From: Denitratisoma sp.
GTDB taxonomy: Bacteria > Pseudomonadota > Gammaproteobacteria > Burkholderiales > Rhodocyclaceae
Length of the DNA stretch: 64,000 bases
Direction: 5' to 3'
Assembly (NCBI GenBank): GCA_032027165.1
Contig: JAVSMO010000001.1
Location: forward strand, 2,100,181 to 2,164,180
Shown one piece after another: positions 1 to 9,348 of this stretch. The notes beneath the pieces are model-generated. The model did no database searches and had not been told where the DNA came from. It saw only the letters and a list, made by a program, of their open reading frames with translations. Within the stretch, counting starts at the first letter, position 1; each line of letters opens with the position of its first letter. The position numbers and the translations under genes were made by a program.

Positions 1-360
1 CGCGCGCCGCTGCACGCCACCGCCGTCGGCAAGCTGTTCCTCGTCGAGGACGGCCTGCAGAAGCTGCGCGAGTACGCCAAGCGCACCGGCCTGCCCGGCT
101 TCACGCCGACCTCGCTCACCACCCTGCCCTCGCTGGAAAAAGAACTCGATCGCGTGCGACGCCACGGCGTCGCCTTCGACAACGAGGAGATCGAGCAGGG
201 CCTGCGCTGCGTCGCCGCGCCGGTGCGCGACGATTCCGGCGAACTGGTCGCCGGTCTTTCCGTCTCGGCGCCCGCCGAACGCTACGACGCCGAGTGGATC
301 CCGCTCATCAAGCGGGCAGCCGACGACATTTCCCACGCCTTGGGCTACGTCAAAAAATAA
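1..360 (+). CDS. IclR-family transcriptional regulator, C-terminal part (5' end outside window)
   Basis: The reading frame is open from base 1 and ends in TAA at 360, giving the last 119 residues. The segment begins RAPLHATAVGKLFL and continues TGLPGFTPTSLT, which match the effector-binding half of IclR regulators. That half folds as a GAF-like domain that binds a small aromatic or organic acid and controls an upstream winged-helix DNA-binding domain, which is missing here. The last residues (IKRAADDISHALGY) fit the final helix. The effector cannot be told from this fragment. Confidence 0.85.
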   Translation, partial: RAPLHATAVGKLFLVEDGLQKLREYAKRTGLPGFTPTSLTTLPSLEKELDRVRRHGVAFDNEEIEQGLRCVAAPVRDDSGELVAGLSVSAPAERYDAEWIPLIKRAADDISHALGYVKK

Positions 361-377
361 GGCCGGCAGCGCCGGCC
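351..377 (-). terminator. Intrinsic terminator for pbpG
   Basis: A 7-bp stem GGCCGGC/GCCGGCC (361-367/371-377) with a 3-base loop is followed on the minus strand by TTATTTTTTG. The T-run lies over the end of the IclR gene. Only the minus strand has a good T-run, so this mainly ends the pbpG transcript. Confidence 0.7.
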
Positions 378-399
378 TCTGCAATGCGTCGAGAAGCGG

Positions 400-1359
400 T
401 CAGCCGGCCGTACGGCGACCCAGTGCAGCACTCGGCCGGCCGCTGCCGGTCGAAGCATTCTCGATCCAGCGCTTGATGCGGTTGGCGTCGCCTATGCGCG
501 TCAGCCGACCCCAGGAATCCAGCAGCACGATGACCACAGGCCGGTTGCTCAGCCAGGCCTGCATCACGAGGCACTTGCCCGCCTCGCGGATATAGCCGGT
601 CTTCGACACGGCGATTTCCCAGCCCGAGGCCGGGCTGCGCACCAGCGTGTTGGTGTTGTGGAAGGAAATCGGACGTCCGCCCGACCACACCGTGCGCTCG
701 CTGGTGGTGGACAACTCGCGGATAAGGGGGTAATGCGAGGCCGCGGCCACCATCTTGGTGAGGTCGCGCGCACTGGAGACATTGGCTGCCGTCAGCCCGG
801 TGGGATCGGCGAAGTAAGTGTCCTTGAGGCCGATGGCGGCTGCCTTGTGGTTCATGGCCGCGATGAATGCCTCGGCACCGCCCGGATAGTGGCGGGACAG
901 TGCGGAGGCCGCGCGATTCTCGGAAGCCATCAGCGCCAGCAGCAGCATGTCCTCGCGGGTCAGCAGGGTGCCCACCTTCAGACGCGAACGGGTGCCCTTG
1001 AGGGTATCCACGTCCTCCTGGCCGATGCTGAGGGTTTCAGTCAAGGGCAATTGGGCATCGAGCACCACCATCGCCGTCATCAGCTTGGTGATGGAGGCGA
1101 TCGGCAGGACGGCGTCTGAGTTCTTCTCGAACAGAACTTCGCCCGAGGACTGATCCTGCACCACCACGGCAGCAGACTTCAGCAGCAGTTCGTCGGAATC
1201 CTGTACCTCGACACGCCTTTCGACTTTCTTCACCGGCTTGGCCTTGCGCTTGGCTGCCGCCTTCTTGGTCGAAGCCGCTTCAGCCGGCGCGGCATCGCCC
1301 AGCGTGCCAATAGCCAAGGCCGCACAAATTGCCAGCAGAGTCGTCAGCTTGAATTTCAC
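400..1359 (-). CDS. pbpG: D-alanyl-D-alanine endopeptidase / low-molecular-weight penicillin-binding protein (PbpG type)
   Basis: This 319-residue peptidase S11 family protein cleaves D-Ala cross-links or terminal D-Ala in periplasmic peptidoglycan. All three active-site motifs are present: SITK (Ser89-Lys92), SEN (146-148) and KTG (253-255). I chose the GTG at 1359 because GGGGAG lies six bases upstream and the protein then starts directly with a signal peptide (VKFKLTTLLAICAALAIG, cleaved near AEA). An ATG at 1419 would add 20 residues in front of the signal. A Lys/Ala/Arg-rich linker (31-50) follows the signal. The short length, without a long C-terminal domain, fits PbpG better than DacA. 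Confidence 0.88.
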   Translation of the reverse strand: MKFKLTTLLAICAALAIGTLGDAAPAEAASTKKAAAKRKAKPVKKVERRVEVQDSDELLLKSAAVVVQDQSSGEVLFEKNSDAVLPIASITKLMTAMVVLDAQLPLTETLSIGQEDVDTLKGTRSRLKVGTLLTREDMLLLALMASENRAASALSRHYPGGAEAFIAAMNHKAAAIGLKDTYFADPTGLTAANVSSARDLTKMVAAASHYPLIRELSTTSERTVWSGGRPISFHNTNTLVRSPASGWEIAVSKTGYIREAGKCLVMQAWLSNRPVVIVLLDSWGRLTRIGDANRIKRWIENASTGSGRPSAALGRRTAG

Positions 1360-1470
1360 GCAATCTCCCCAGTTGGGACCATGGTTTTTTGAGTTTAGCA
1401 CCAAAAACAGCATTTTCAATAAAAATAGCCTGTTAGGCTGTTTTTTTAAAGTGGCTTCGCGAATTCGGTT

Positions 1471-2637
1471 TCAGGGAATTCTGAGGAAACGACACACTTC
1501 CTCGCGGCGTGCCATCGTATCCGTATAGCCGAGTTCCATCAAGGCGCAGGTATAGGGTTTCTCGAAAAGCAGGTAGCTCGCCAGGGCGGAACCGGTCTTG
1601 TTGGTGGCGCCGATGCCTCGCAGCAGGGCCCGCACTGGCCAAGGCAGGCTTCTGACATGCCGCGCCGCCATGTAGTCCAGGCGCTGCGAAGGCGAAATCA
1701 CCAGTGTCTCGATCTTGCGCAGGGGAAAGCCGGCCTGCGCGCGCACCTCCGGCGGGATGATCGCCACCGTACTGTTGATGCGCTGCAGGCGTTCCAGATC
1801 GACATGCAGGCTATCGAGAAAAATCGACGAGAGGGCATGGCCGGCGATCTGCGCCAGCGGCGGATAGGCATCGCCGCGCCTTGACCGCTTCTCGTCTTCC
1901 ATGCGGCCGGCGCCGACGACCAGGATGCGCTCGGCGCCGAGGTGGATGGCCGGGGAGACCGGCGCCAATTGACGCATCGAACCGTCGCCGAAATACTCGC
2001 GGTGGATTTTGATGGCCGGAAAAATGAAAGGGATGGCACTGGAGGCGAGCAGGTGGTCGACGGTCAGCCTGACACGGGTGCCTCCACGATGGGTGCGCCT
2101 CCAGGTTTCCGCCGCTTCGGCGGCCTGGAAAAAGCTGACACTGTGGCCCGACTGGTAGCCCGAGGCGGTGATCGAGACGGCATACAGGGAACCGCGCCGA
2201 ATGGCCGCGTCGATGTTCCCCAGATCCAGGCTGCGCTCCAGCAGGCATCGCAGGGGAGTATTGTCGAGGAGCGAGCGCGGACTGTGCCTGAAGAGCCAGC
2301 CAAACATGAGGGCGGACAGCCAGTTCAGGCCGCTGGCGCCGATGCCCAGCGCATCGGCGCGATACACCTGCGCGGCATGGAAGTTGCCCCAGATGTCCTG
2401 CAGATAGCCGATGCCCTTGCCGAAATCATCGGCAAGGCAGGCCAGTGCGGCAGCATTGATGGCGCCGGCCGAGGTACCGCAGATGATCGGAAAGGGGTTG
2501 CGGCCGGGCTCCGGCAGCAGCTCGCGGATGGCGCCCAGCACGCCGACCTGATAGGCGGCGCGTGCGCCGCCGCCCGTCAGGATCAACGCCGTCTTGTCGG
2601 GACTGACTTTCATCCCGCAGGGATTTACTTCGGTCAT
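1471..2637 (-). CDS. Patatin-like phospholipase family protein
   Basis: This 388-residue protein has the patatin Ser-Asp dyad. An oxyanion-hole glycine loop GGGARA (22-27) is followed by the nucleophile elbow GTSAG (Ser56) and by DGS (Asp218). The family hydrolyses acyl esters of phospholipids. No signal peptide or clear membrane segment is seen, so it is probably cytoplasmic or membrane-associated. The start at 2637 gives a few residues before the core; an ATG at 2613 is an alternative, and neither has a strong ribosome-binding site. It lies 53 bases after maeB on the same strand. Residues 10-18 are encoded by a copy of the dispersed 24-base motif. Confidence 0.82.
   Translation of the reverse strand: MTEVNPCGMKVSPDKTALILTGGGARAAYQVGVLGAIRELLPEPGRNPFPIICGTSAGAINAAALACLADDFGKGIGYLQDIWGNFHAAQVYRADALGIGASGLNWLSALMFGWLFRHSPRSLLDNTPLRCLLERSLDLGNIDAAIRRGSLYAVSITASGYQSGHSVSFFQAAEAAETWRRTHRGGTRVRLTVDHLLASSAIPFIFPAIKIHREYFGDGSMRQLAPVSPAIHLGAERILVVGAGRMEDEKRSRRGDAYPPLAQIAGHALSSIFLDSLHVDLERLQRINSTVAIIPPEVRAQAGFPLRKIETLVISPSQRLDYMAARHVRSLPWPVRALLRGIGATNKTGSALASYLLFEKPYTCALMELGYTDTMARREEVCRFLRIP
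2587..2610 (-). repeat. Dispersed 24-base motif, copy in patatin gene
   Basis: The left half AAAGTCAGTC and right half ACGGCG are both exact. The copy lies in sense orientation and encodes KVSPDKTA at the start of the patatin-like protein. Confidence 0.75.
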
Positions 2638-2690
2638 GACAACAGTAACGGCCGCCGCGCGGCAGCCTTGAAGACTGTTGCGCCCTCTCC

Positions 2691-4964
2691 TCAGGCTTTG
2701 GCCGCGGCCTCGACGACGGTCACGGCCGTCAGGTTGATGATGCGCCGCACGGTGGCGGTCGGCGTCAGGATGGTCACCGGCGCCCGCGTGCCCAGCAGGA
2801 TCGGTCCGATGGTGACGCCATCGCCGGCAGACTGCTTGAGCAGGTTGAAGGAAATGTTGGCGGCATCCAGCGTCGGCATGATGAGCAGGTTCGCCTCCCC
2901 CTTCAGACGGGAATGGGGGAAGACCTGGCTGCGCACGTCGCCGGAAAGCGCCGCGTCGCCATGCATCTCGCCCTCCACCTCCAGTTCCGGCGCGCGTTCC
3001 CACAGCAACTGCGCGGTACGCTGCATCTTCCTGGCGCTGGGCGTGTCATAGCTGCCGAAACTGGAATGCGACAGCAGCGCCACCTTGGGCGTGAGCCCGA
3101 AGCGGCGCACTTCCTCGGCAGCGAGGATGGTCATCTCGACCAACTGCTCGGCCGTCGGGTCGTAATTGACGTAGGTATCGCTGATGAACACCGTCTGCTT
3201 GGGCAGCATCAGGCCGTTCATGGCGTAGTAGGCGGACACGCCCTCGCGCCGGCCGATCACCTGGTCGACGTATTTCAGGTGCAGGGCATGGGTGCCGAAG
3301 GTGCCGCACAGCATGCCGTCGGCGTCACCTTTGTGGATCATCATGGCGCCGATAAGGGTATGGCGGCGGCGCATCTCGATCTGGGCATAATCCGGTGAGA
3401 CGCCCTTGCGCTCGGTGAGCTGCAGATAGGTCTGCCAGTAATCCTTGTAGCGCGGGTCCTTCTGCGGATTGCACAGTTCAAAATCGACGCCTGGCCGGAT
3501 GCGCAGACCGCACTTCTGGATGCGATGCTCGATCACCTCGGGCCGTCCGATCAGGATGGGCTTCGCCAGGTGCTCATCCACCACCACCTGCACAGCACGC
3601 AGCACGCGTTCGTCCTCGCCCTCGGCATAGACGATGCGCTTGTCGATCTGCTTGGCCGCGGCGAACACTGGCTTCATCAACAGGCCAGAGTGGTAGACGA
3701 ACTGCTGCAACTGCTCACGATAGGCGTCGAAGTCGGCAATCGGCCGCGTCGCGACGCCGGATTCCATTGCCGCCTTCGCCACCGCCGGCGCGATCTTGAC
3801 GATGAGGCGCGGATCGAACGGCTTCGGAATGAGGTATTCCGGCCCGAAGTTCAGGTCGGAGCCGGCATAGGCAGCGGCGACGATGTCGGACTGCTCGGCA
3901 TGCGCCAGTTCCGCGATGGCGCGCACCGTCGCCAGCTCCATTTCCTGCGTGATGGTGGTGGCGCCGACATCCAGCGCGCCGCGGAAAATGAAGGGAAAGC
4001 AGAGGACGTTGTTGACCTGGTTGGGATAGTCCGAGCGCCCCGTGGCAATCACGCAATCCGGCCGCACCGCCTTGGCATCCTCGGGCAGGATCTCCGGGAT
4101 CGGGTTGGCCAGCGCCAGGATGAGCGGCTTGTCCGCCATGGTCTTGACCATCTCCGGCTTGAGCACGCCCGCCGTCGACAGGCCCAGGAAAATGTCGGCG
4201 CCGGCGACCACCTCGCCCAGCGTGGTGGCGGCCGTGTCCTGGGCAAACTGCGCCTTGCTCGGGTCGAGGTCGGCCAGCCGCTTCTTGCTCACCACGCCCT
4301 TGGAGTCGGTCATCCAGACGTTCTCGCGGCGCAGGCCGAGCGCGATCATCAGATCGACGCAGGCGATGGCCGCCGCACCGGCGCCGGAACACACCAGCTT
4401 GACCTCCTCGATCTGCTTGCCGACCACGCGCAGGCCGTTGATTACCGCCGCGGCGGAAATGATGGCCGTGCCGTGCTGGTCGTCGTGGAAGACGGGGATG
4501 CGCATGCGTTCACGCAGCTTCTTCTCGATGTAGAAGCATTCCGGCGCCTTGATGTCCTCGAGGTTGATGCCGCCGAAGGTCGGTTCCAGCGAGGCGATGA
4601 TGTCGATCAGCTTGTCCGGATCGAGTTCATTCACCTCGATATCGAAGACGTCGACGCCTGCGAATTTCTTGAACAGCACGCCCTTGCCTTCCATCACCGG
4701 CTTTCCGGCGAGCGGGCCGATGTTGCCGAGGCCCAGCACCGCCGTGCCGTTGGTGATCACCGCCACCAGATTGCCGCGCGACGTCAGGCTGGAGGCCTCG
4801 GCAGGATTGGCGACGATTTCCTCGCAGGCCGCGGCCACCCCCGGCGAGTAGGCCAGCGCCAAGTCGCGCTGGGTGATCAGCTGCTTGGTCGGCGTGACTG
4901 CGATCTTGCCGGGGCGGGGCTTGCGGTGATATTCGAGGGCTGCCGCGCGGATTGCTTCATCCAT
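2691..4964 (-). CDS. maeB: NADP-dependent malic enzyme with C-terminal phosphotransacetylase-like domain
   Basis: This 757-residue protein has the two-part MaeB layout. The N-terminal half (about 1-410) is the malic enzyme with malic_N and NAD(P)-binding domains, and the C-terminal half (about 430-757) resembles phosphate acetyltransferase but normally acts in regulation (acetyl-CoA inhibition). It decarboxylates malate to pyruvate. Visible landmarks are [25 protein letters not shown] with MEGK, and HDDQHGT. The ATG at 4964 has AAGGA seven bases upstream; the longer frame to 5093 has no such support. It is divergent from pckG across about 210 bases, so the two C4/PEP-node enzymes may share control. 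Confidence 0.95.
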   Translation of the reverse strand: MDEAIRAAALEYHRKPRPGKIAVTPTKQLITQRDLALAYSPGVAAACEEIVANPAEASSLTSRGNLVAVITNGTAVLGLGNIGPLAGKPVMEGKGVLFKKFAGVDVFDIEVNELDPDKLIDIIASLEPTFGGINLEDIKAPECFYIEKKLRERMRIPVFHDDQHGTAIISAAAVINGLRVVGKQIEEVKLVCSGAGAAAIACVDLMIALGLRRENVWMTDSKGVVSKKRLADLDPSKAQFAQDTAATTLGEVVAGADIFLGLSTAGVLKPEMVKTMADKPLILALANPIPEILPEDAKAVRPDCVIATGRSDYPNQVNNVLCFPFIFRGALDVGATTITQEMELATVRAIAELAHAEQSDIVAAAYAGSDLNFGPEYLIPKPFDPRLIVKIAPAVAKAAMESGVATRPIADFDAYREQLQQFVYHSGLLMKPVFAAAKQIDKRIVYAEGEDERVLRAVQVVVDEHLAKPILIGRPEVIEHRIQKCGLRIRPGVDFELCNPQKDPRYKDYWQTYLQLTERKGVSPDYAQIEMRRRHTLIGAMMIHKGDADGMLCGTFGTHALHLKYVDQVIGRREGVSAYYAMNGLMLPKQTVFISDTYVNYDPTAEQLVEMTILAAEEVRRFGLTPKVALLSHSSFGSYDTPSARKMQRTAQLLWERAPELEVEGEMHGDAALSGDVRSQVFPHSRLKGEANLLIMPTLDAANISFNLLKQSAGDGVTIGPILLGTRAPVTILTPTATVRRIINLTAVTVVEAAAKA

Positions 4965-5173
4965 CTTGATGTCCTTGTAATTGCCATGCCGGGCACAAAC
5001 GCCCGGGGTACGGGGGGAATAACGGAGTTTATCGGGGTATCGAAGTGTGGCATAATATTGCATTGCACTTTCCGCCTCAAATCGACCCCACACAGAATAT
5101 TCGCCGCCGCCCGCCCTTGCCGGCCCGCGACGCTAATTCATATCCACAAGATCAGTCCTGGAGATTCCGCACC

Positions 5174-7015
5174 ATGAACCAGCGCTTTTCCGATCCTGCC
5201 GCACTCAACGCGCCCGCCTATGTCCGCCACGCCCGCCTCAAGGCCTGGGTCGCCGAAGTGGCCGCACTCACTCAGCCCGACCGCATCGTCTGGGCCGACG
5301 GCTCCGAAGAGGAGTATGACCGCCTGTGCGGCGAGATGGTCGCGGCCGGCAGCCTGATCAAGCTCAACCCGGAAAAGCGGCCGAATTCCTACCTGGCCTG
5401 GTCCGATCCCTCGGACGTGGCACGCGTGGAAGACCGCACCTTCATCTGCTCGCAACACAAGGACGACGCCGGCCCGAACAACAACTGGGAAGACCCGGCA
5501 AAGATGAAGGCCACCCTGACGGGGCTCTTCAACGGCTGCATGCGCGGCCGTACGATGTACGTCATTCCCTTCAGCATGGGCCCGCTCGGCAGCCCGATCG
5601 CCCACATCGGCGTTGAAATTTCCGATTCCCCCTACGTCGTCACCAACATGCGTATCATGACCCGCATGGGCAAGGCGGTGTACGACGTGCTCGGCGAGGA
5701 CGGCGAGTTCGTGCCCTGCCTGCACAGCGTCGGCCATCCCCTGCAGCCCGGCCAGCAGGACGTGCGCTGGCCCTGCAACAAGGACACCAAGTACATCGTG
5801 CATTTCCCCGAGACCCGCGAGATCTGGTCCTACGGCTCCGGTTACGGCGGCAACGCCCTGCTCGGCAAGAAGTGCTTCGCCCTGCGCATCGCCTCGACCA
5901 TGGCGCGCGACCAGGGCTGGCTCGCCGAGCACATGCTGATCCTCGGCGTGGAATCGCCGGATGGTGAAAAGAGCTATGTTGCGGCGGCTTTCCCCAGCGC
6001 CTGCGGCAAGACCAACTTCGCCATGCTGATTCCGCCAAAGACCTTTGGCGGCTGGAAGGTCACCACCGTCGGCGACGATATCGCCTGGATCAAGCCGGGC
6101 AAGGACGGCCGCCTCTACGCCATCAATCCGGAAGCCGGCTACTTCGGCGTCGCCCCCGGCACTTCGGAGAAGTCCAACTACAATGCCATGGCAACGCTGC
6201 ACGCCAACATCATCTACACCAACGTTGCGCTTACCCCCGACGGCGACGTCTGGTGGGAAGGCATGAGCAAGCAGCCGCCCGAGAAGCTCACCGACTGGAC
6301 CGGCAAGGAGTGGACGCCGGGCTGCGGCCGCCCGGCGGCGCATCCCAACGCCCGCTTCACCGCCCCTGCCAGCCAATGCCCCTCGCTCGACGACAAGTGG
6401 GAAGACCCAGCCGGCGTGCCCATTTCCGCCTTCATCTTCGGCGGCCGCCGCTCCACCACCGTGCCGCTGGTGTTCGAGGCCTTCAACTGGAACTACGGCG
6501 TCTATATGGCCGCCACGCTCGGCTCGGAGACCACCGCCGCCGCCGCCGGCAAGATCGGCCAGGTGCGACGCGATCCCTTCGCCATGCTGCCCTTCTGCGG
6601 CTACCACATGGGTGACTACTTCAACCACTGGCTGCGCATGGGCCATGTCATCGACAACCCGCCGCGCATCTTCACGGTTAACTGGTTCCGCCAGGACGAG
6701 AAGGGCAACTTCATGTGGCCCGGCTTCGGCGAGAACATGCGCGTGCTGAAATGGGTCGTCGATCGGGTCAAGGGCCGCGTCGGCGCGCAGCAGACGCCGC
6801 TCGGCTGGATGCCGCGCTTCGAGGACCTCGACTGGACCGGACTTGACGAAGTCAGCAAGGCACAGTTCCAGGAGCTCACCCGCGTCGACACCCAGATGTG
6901 GCAGGAGGAACTCGACCTGCATGGCGAGCTGTTCGACAAGCTGAAGGAGCGCCTGCCCAAGCAGCTGGTGCTCAAGCGCGAGCTCTTCCGCATGAGCTTC
7001 GGCGCCCTGGAGTAA
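5174..7015 (+). CDS. pckG: Phosphoenolpyruvate carboxykinase (GTP)
   Basis: This 613-residue enzyme converts oxaloacetate and GTP to PEP, the first committed step of gluconeogenesis from C4 acids. The GTP-type signature FPSACGKTN carries the active-site Cys (about 277) and P-loop Lys (279), and GDDIAW and [11 protein letters not shown] follow. The ATG at 5174 has TGGAG ten bases upstream; the frame is open further upstream but without family-like sequence. It is divergent from maeB and followed by an intrinsic terminator, so it is probably monocistronic. Confidence 0.96.
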   Translation: MNQRFSDPAALNAPAYVRHARLKAWVAEVAALTQPDRIVWADGSEEEYDRLCGEMVAAGSLIKLNPEKRPNSYLAWSDPSDVARVEDRTFICSQHKDDAGPNNNWEDPAKMKATLTGLFNGCMRGRTMYVIPFSMGPLGSPIAHIGVEISDSPYVVTNMRIMTRMGKAVYDVLGEDGEFVPCLHSVGHPLQPGQQDVRWPCNKDTKYIVHFPETREIWSYGSGYGGNALLGKKCFALRIASTMARDQGWLAEHMLILGVESPDGEKSYVAAAFPSACGKTNFAMLIPPKTFGGWKVTTVGDDIAWIKPGKDGRLYAINPEAGYFGVAPGTSEKSNYNAMATLHANIIYTNVALTPDGDVWWEGMSKQPPEKLTDWTGKEWTPGCGRPAAHPNARFTAPASQCPSLDDKWEDPAGVPISAFIFGGRRSTTVPLVFEAFNWNYGVYMAATLGSETTAAAAGKIGQVRRDPFAMLPFCGYHMGDYFNHWLRMGHVIDNPPRIFTVNWFRQDEKGNFMWPGFGENMRVLKWVVDRVKGRVGAQQTPLGWMPRFEDLDWTGLDEVSKAQFQELTRVDTQMWQEELDLHGELFDKLKERLPKQLVLKRELFRMSFGALE

Positions 7016-7023
7016 CTGACTTT
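7000..7023 (-). repeat. Dispersed 24-base motif, diverged copy at pckG stop codon
   Basis: Left half AAAGTCAGTT is nearly exact, while the right half (GCGCCG) is poor. It spans the pckG stop codon just before the terminator and is the only copy not wholly inside a gene. Confidence 0.4.
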
Positions 7024-7033
7024 TCGTTGCAGC

Positions 7034-7062
7034 AAAGGGCGCCTGCGGGCGCCCTTTTAATT
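7034..7062 (+). terminator. Intrinsic terminator after pckG
   Basis: A perfect 10-bp stem (7034-7043 and 7048-7057) with loop TGCG is followed by a T-rich run. It ends pckG 19 bases after its stop codon. Confidence 0.85.
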
Positions 7063-7076
7063 TATTCTGAGCATCC

Positions 7077-8255
7077 ATGGACAGCAACCATCGGCCTCCT
7101 CGCGTTGCCCGGCGCATGAACGACATCGCGCCCTTCCACGTCATGGAATTGCTCACGCGCGCCCGGGAACTCGAAGCCGCCGGCTGCAGCATCGTCCACA
7201 TGGAAGTGGGCGAACCGGATTTTCCGACACCGCAGCCGGTGATCGAGGCGGCCAATGAATTCGTCCGCAGCGGGCGGGTGTTTTATACGCCGGCCCTCGG
7301 CATACCCGAACTGCGCGAGGCCATATCGCGCTTCTACGCCGAACGCTACGGCGCCGATGTCTCGCCGGACCGCATCGCCGTCACCGCCGGCTCTTCCGGC
7401 GCCCTGCTGCTCGCCCTGGCCGCGCTGCTCGACCCGGGTGACGAACTGCTCCTGCCCGACCCTGGCTATCCCTGCAATCGCCATTTCGTGCGCATGCTGG
7501 AGGGCGTGCCGCGCGCCCTGTTCGTCGGGCCGGAGACCGGCTATCAACCTACCGCAGTGCTGGTCGCACAAAACTGGACGGCACGAACCAGAGGGCTGCT
7601 GGTCGCCTCACCGGCGAATCCGACCGGCACCCTGATCGCACCGTCAAAGATGGCCGGGCTGGCGGCTTGCGTCGCGGAGCGCGGCGGCGCGCTGCTGGTC
7701 GACGAGATCTACCACGGGCTGACCTACGACTGCGATGCCCAGACGGCCCTTTCGCTATCCGACGAAATATTCGTCATCAACAGCTTCTCGAAATACTTCG
7801 GCATGACCGGCTGGCGCCTGGGCTGGCTGGTGGCTCCTTCGCGCTTCATGCGGGACATCGAGAAACTGGCGCAGAACCTGTTCATCTCCCCCTCGACCCC
7901 GGCGCAACACGCCGCCCTCGCGGCCTTCAATCCGGAAACCATTGCCATCCTGGAAGGCCGACGCGCCGAGTTCCGTTCGCGTCGCGATTTTCTGCTGCCG
8001 TCGCTACGCCGCCTGGGATTCCGCATCGGCGCCGAACCCCGCGGCGCCTTTTACCTGTATGCCGATTGCTCGACGATCGCCCCCGACAGCGAGGTCTTGG
8101 CACGTGATTTGATCGAGCAGGCCGGTGTGGCGATCACACCCGGGCTGGACTTCGGCGACAACGCGCCGCAGCGCCACGTGCGCTTTGCCTACACGGTGGC
8201 CCGGGAAAAGCTGGAGGAAGGCGTGGCGCGCCTGGCGCACCACCTGGGAAGGTAG
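7077..8255 (+). CDS. PLP-dependent aminotransferase, class I/II
   Basis: This 392-residue fold-type I aminotransferase moves an amino group between an amino acid and a 2-oxo acid. The PLP lysine is Lys239 in SFSKYFGMTGWRLGW. ASPANPTGT, the LVDEIYHGL aspartate and GEPDFPTP near the N-terminus are also typical. The substrate cannot be fixed from sequence; aspartate-, alanine- or aromatic-type activity is possible. The start is uncertain: the ATG at 7077 directly follows the pckG terminator and lacks a ribosome-binding site, and the ATG at 7113 (MNDIAPFHV) is closer to where relatives tend to start. Confidence 0.85.
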   Translation: MDSNHRPPRVARRMNDIAPFHVMELLTRARELEAAGCSIVHMEVGEPDFPTPQPVIEAANEFVRSGRVFYTPALGIPELREAISRFYAERYGADVSPDRIAVTAGSSGALLLALAALLDPGDELLLPDPGYPCNRHFVRMLEGVPRALFVGPETGYQPTAVLVAQNWTARTRGLLVASPANPTGTLIAPSKMAGLAACVAERGGALLVDEIYHGLTYDCDAQTALSLSDEIFVINSFSKYFGMTGWRLGWLVAPSRFMRDIEKLAQNLFISPSTPAQHAALAAFNPETIAILEGRRAEFRSRRDFLLPSLRRLGFRIGAEPRGAFYLYADCSTIAPDSEVLARDLIEQAGVAITPGLDFGDNAPQRHVRFAYTVAREKLEEGVARLAHHLGR

Positions 8256-8260
8256 GGCTG

Positions 8261-8953
8261 TCAGGCGCTGCCCTGGCGACCGCGTTTGGAAGCGGATTCG
8301 ATTCGCTGTTTCTCAGCCAGCACCTTTGCGGCATAAATACCCTCTTCGTCGCTGGCGGCCCCGGCATACTGTTGCAACCCGGCTTCCAGTGAGCCGGTAC
8401 GCATGATGTATTCCTTCAGCACCATCGCCCCAACCTGGATATTCACGACCGGATCGAGCAAGCTGCTGCTGCCCGACACCGCCTCCAACTTGTCCTGATG
8501 GAAACGCGGGATTACCTGCATCAGACCCTGGGCACCCATCGGGCTTTCGGCAATGGGATTGAATCCGGACTCGATCGCCATGACAGCTACAAGCAGCATC
8601 GGGTCAAGCCCTGTCCGCGCCCCCGCTGTTTGGGCTGCGAGCATGAGCGGTTCGATGGCTGAAGCGGCCACGCGATACTTGCGTGAAAGATATTCCACCG
8701 TGGCAAGCCCCTCCGAGTTCGAAAGAACCAGTTCAGGCGCACGAGACGCAGTATTGGCTTTGAATACCCGCCCCTCTGCGATGATATCGCCCAGTTCCTG
8801 CAACCCACGTTCATGGCTCTCTGCCGACCCGACATGCGCGAACAGTAGAGCTGTGACAAGAATTCCGGCCACCAACAAGCCGCCATGGGCAAAATGAATT
8901 ACAAACGACGCCGCTTCTTTCATGAATTTCTTCAGTTCTGTCGCGCTCATCAT
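8261..8953 (-). CDS. Membrane-anchored lytic transglycosylase (SLT domain)
   Basis: This 230-residue protein has one N-terminal membrane segment (about 17-40) and a C-terminal SLT domain that cleaves the MurNAc-GlcNAc bond of peptidoglycan in the periplasm. The catalytic glutamate is Glu128 in MAIESGFNP, followed by GAQGLMQVIP. I chose the first of two adjacent ATGs (8953) because AAAGGAG lies five to six bases upstream; the frame continues to 9061 without support. It converges with the aminotransferase, five bases away. A consensus-like promoter lies about 210 bases upstream. Confidence 0.85.
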   Translation of the reverse strand: MMSATELKKFMKEAASFVIHFAHGGLLVAGILVTALLFAHVGSAESHERGLQELGDIIAEGRVFKANTASRAPELVLSNSEGLATVEYLSRKYRVAASAIEPLMLAAQTAGARTGLDPMLLVAVMAIESGFNPIAESPMGAQGLMQVIPRFHQDKLEAVSGSSSLLDPVVNIQVGAMVLKEYIMRTGSLEAGLQQYAGAASDEEGIYAAKVLAEKQRIESASKRGRQGSA

Positions 8954-9348
8954 GCTTGCTCCTTTCAGTATCCGGACCATCCATCCCGTAGCGGTCGCCT
9001 GACGCTCGACATCAGTCCTGTCTGGGATCGCTGGGGGATGAAATACGGCGCAGGACTTCACGCGCCTGATCTCGGTGCCGGAAGAACCGATTTGAAATAT
9101 CGTCTTATGGGCAGCAGCCGGAATTATTGGCTCTTACCCTAAAATTGGGCGATGCAACAATTTACATTATCTTGATTTAATGTGATTTTGTCAATAATTT
9201 CAAGTGTAGTTTGTGCGACGCACAGACGACACCCTATTAGGCTCAAAAGGCCGCTTGAGTATGAAACTGCGCTGGAAGGGAAATGACCGCGGACAGGCGG
9301 CTGGATCACATCGTGACCAAGCCGCCCGTCCGGGCGGTCCGCACAAGC
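8954..9348. other. AT-rich intergenic region between lytic transglycosylase and H1-like gene
   Basis: This 395-base stretch contains no convincing gene. Its middle (about 9090-9200) is strikingly AT-rich for this chromosome and holds the transglycosylase promoter. A GC hairpin CCGCCC/GGGCGG (9325-9340 region) just downstream of the H1-like gene lacks a T-run and is a poor terminator. Confidence 0.6.
9166..9194 (-). promoter_or_regulatory. Sigma-70 promoter for the lytic transglycosylase
   Basis: TTGACA (9189-9194) and GATAAT (9166-9171) on the minus strand are separated by exactly 17 bases. Transcription would start near 9160, leaving a leader of about 205 bases before the ATG at 8953. Confidence 0.7.

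Noticed and set aside
6849-6872. GAAGTCAGC in pckG as a further copy of the 24-base motif
   Set aside because: Only the central hexamer and a few bases fit, the right half is absent, and the codon phase gives DEVSKAQ. The hexamer AGTCAG alone is expected by chance about 20 times.
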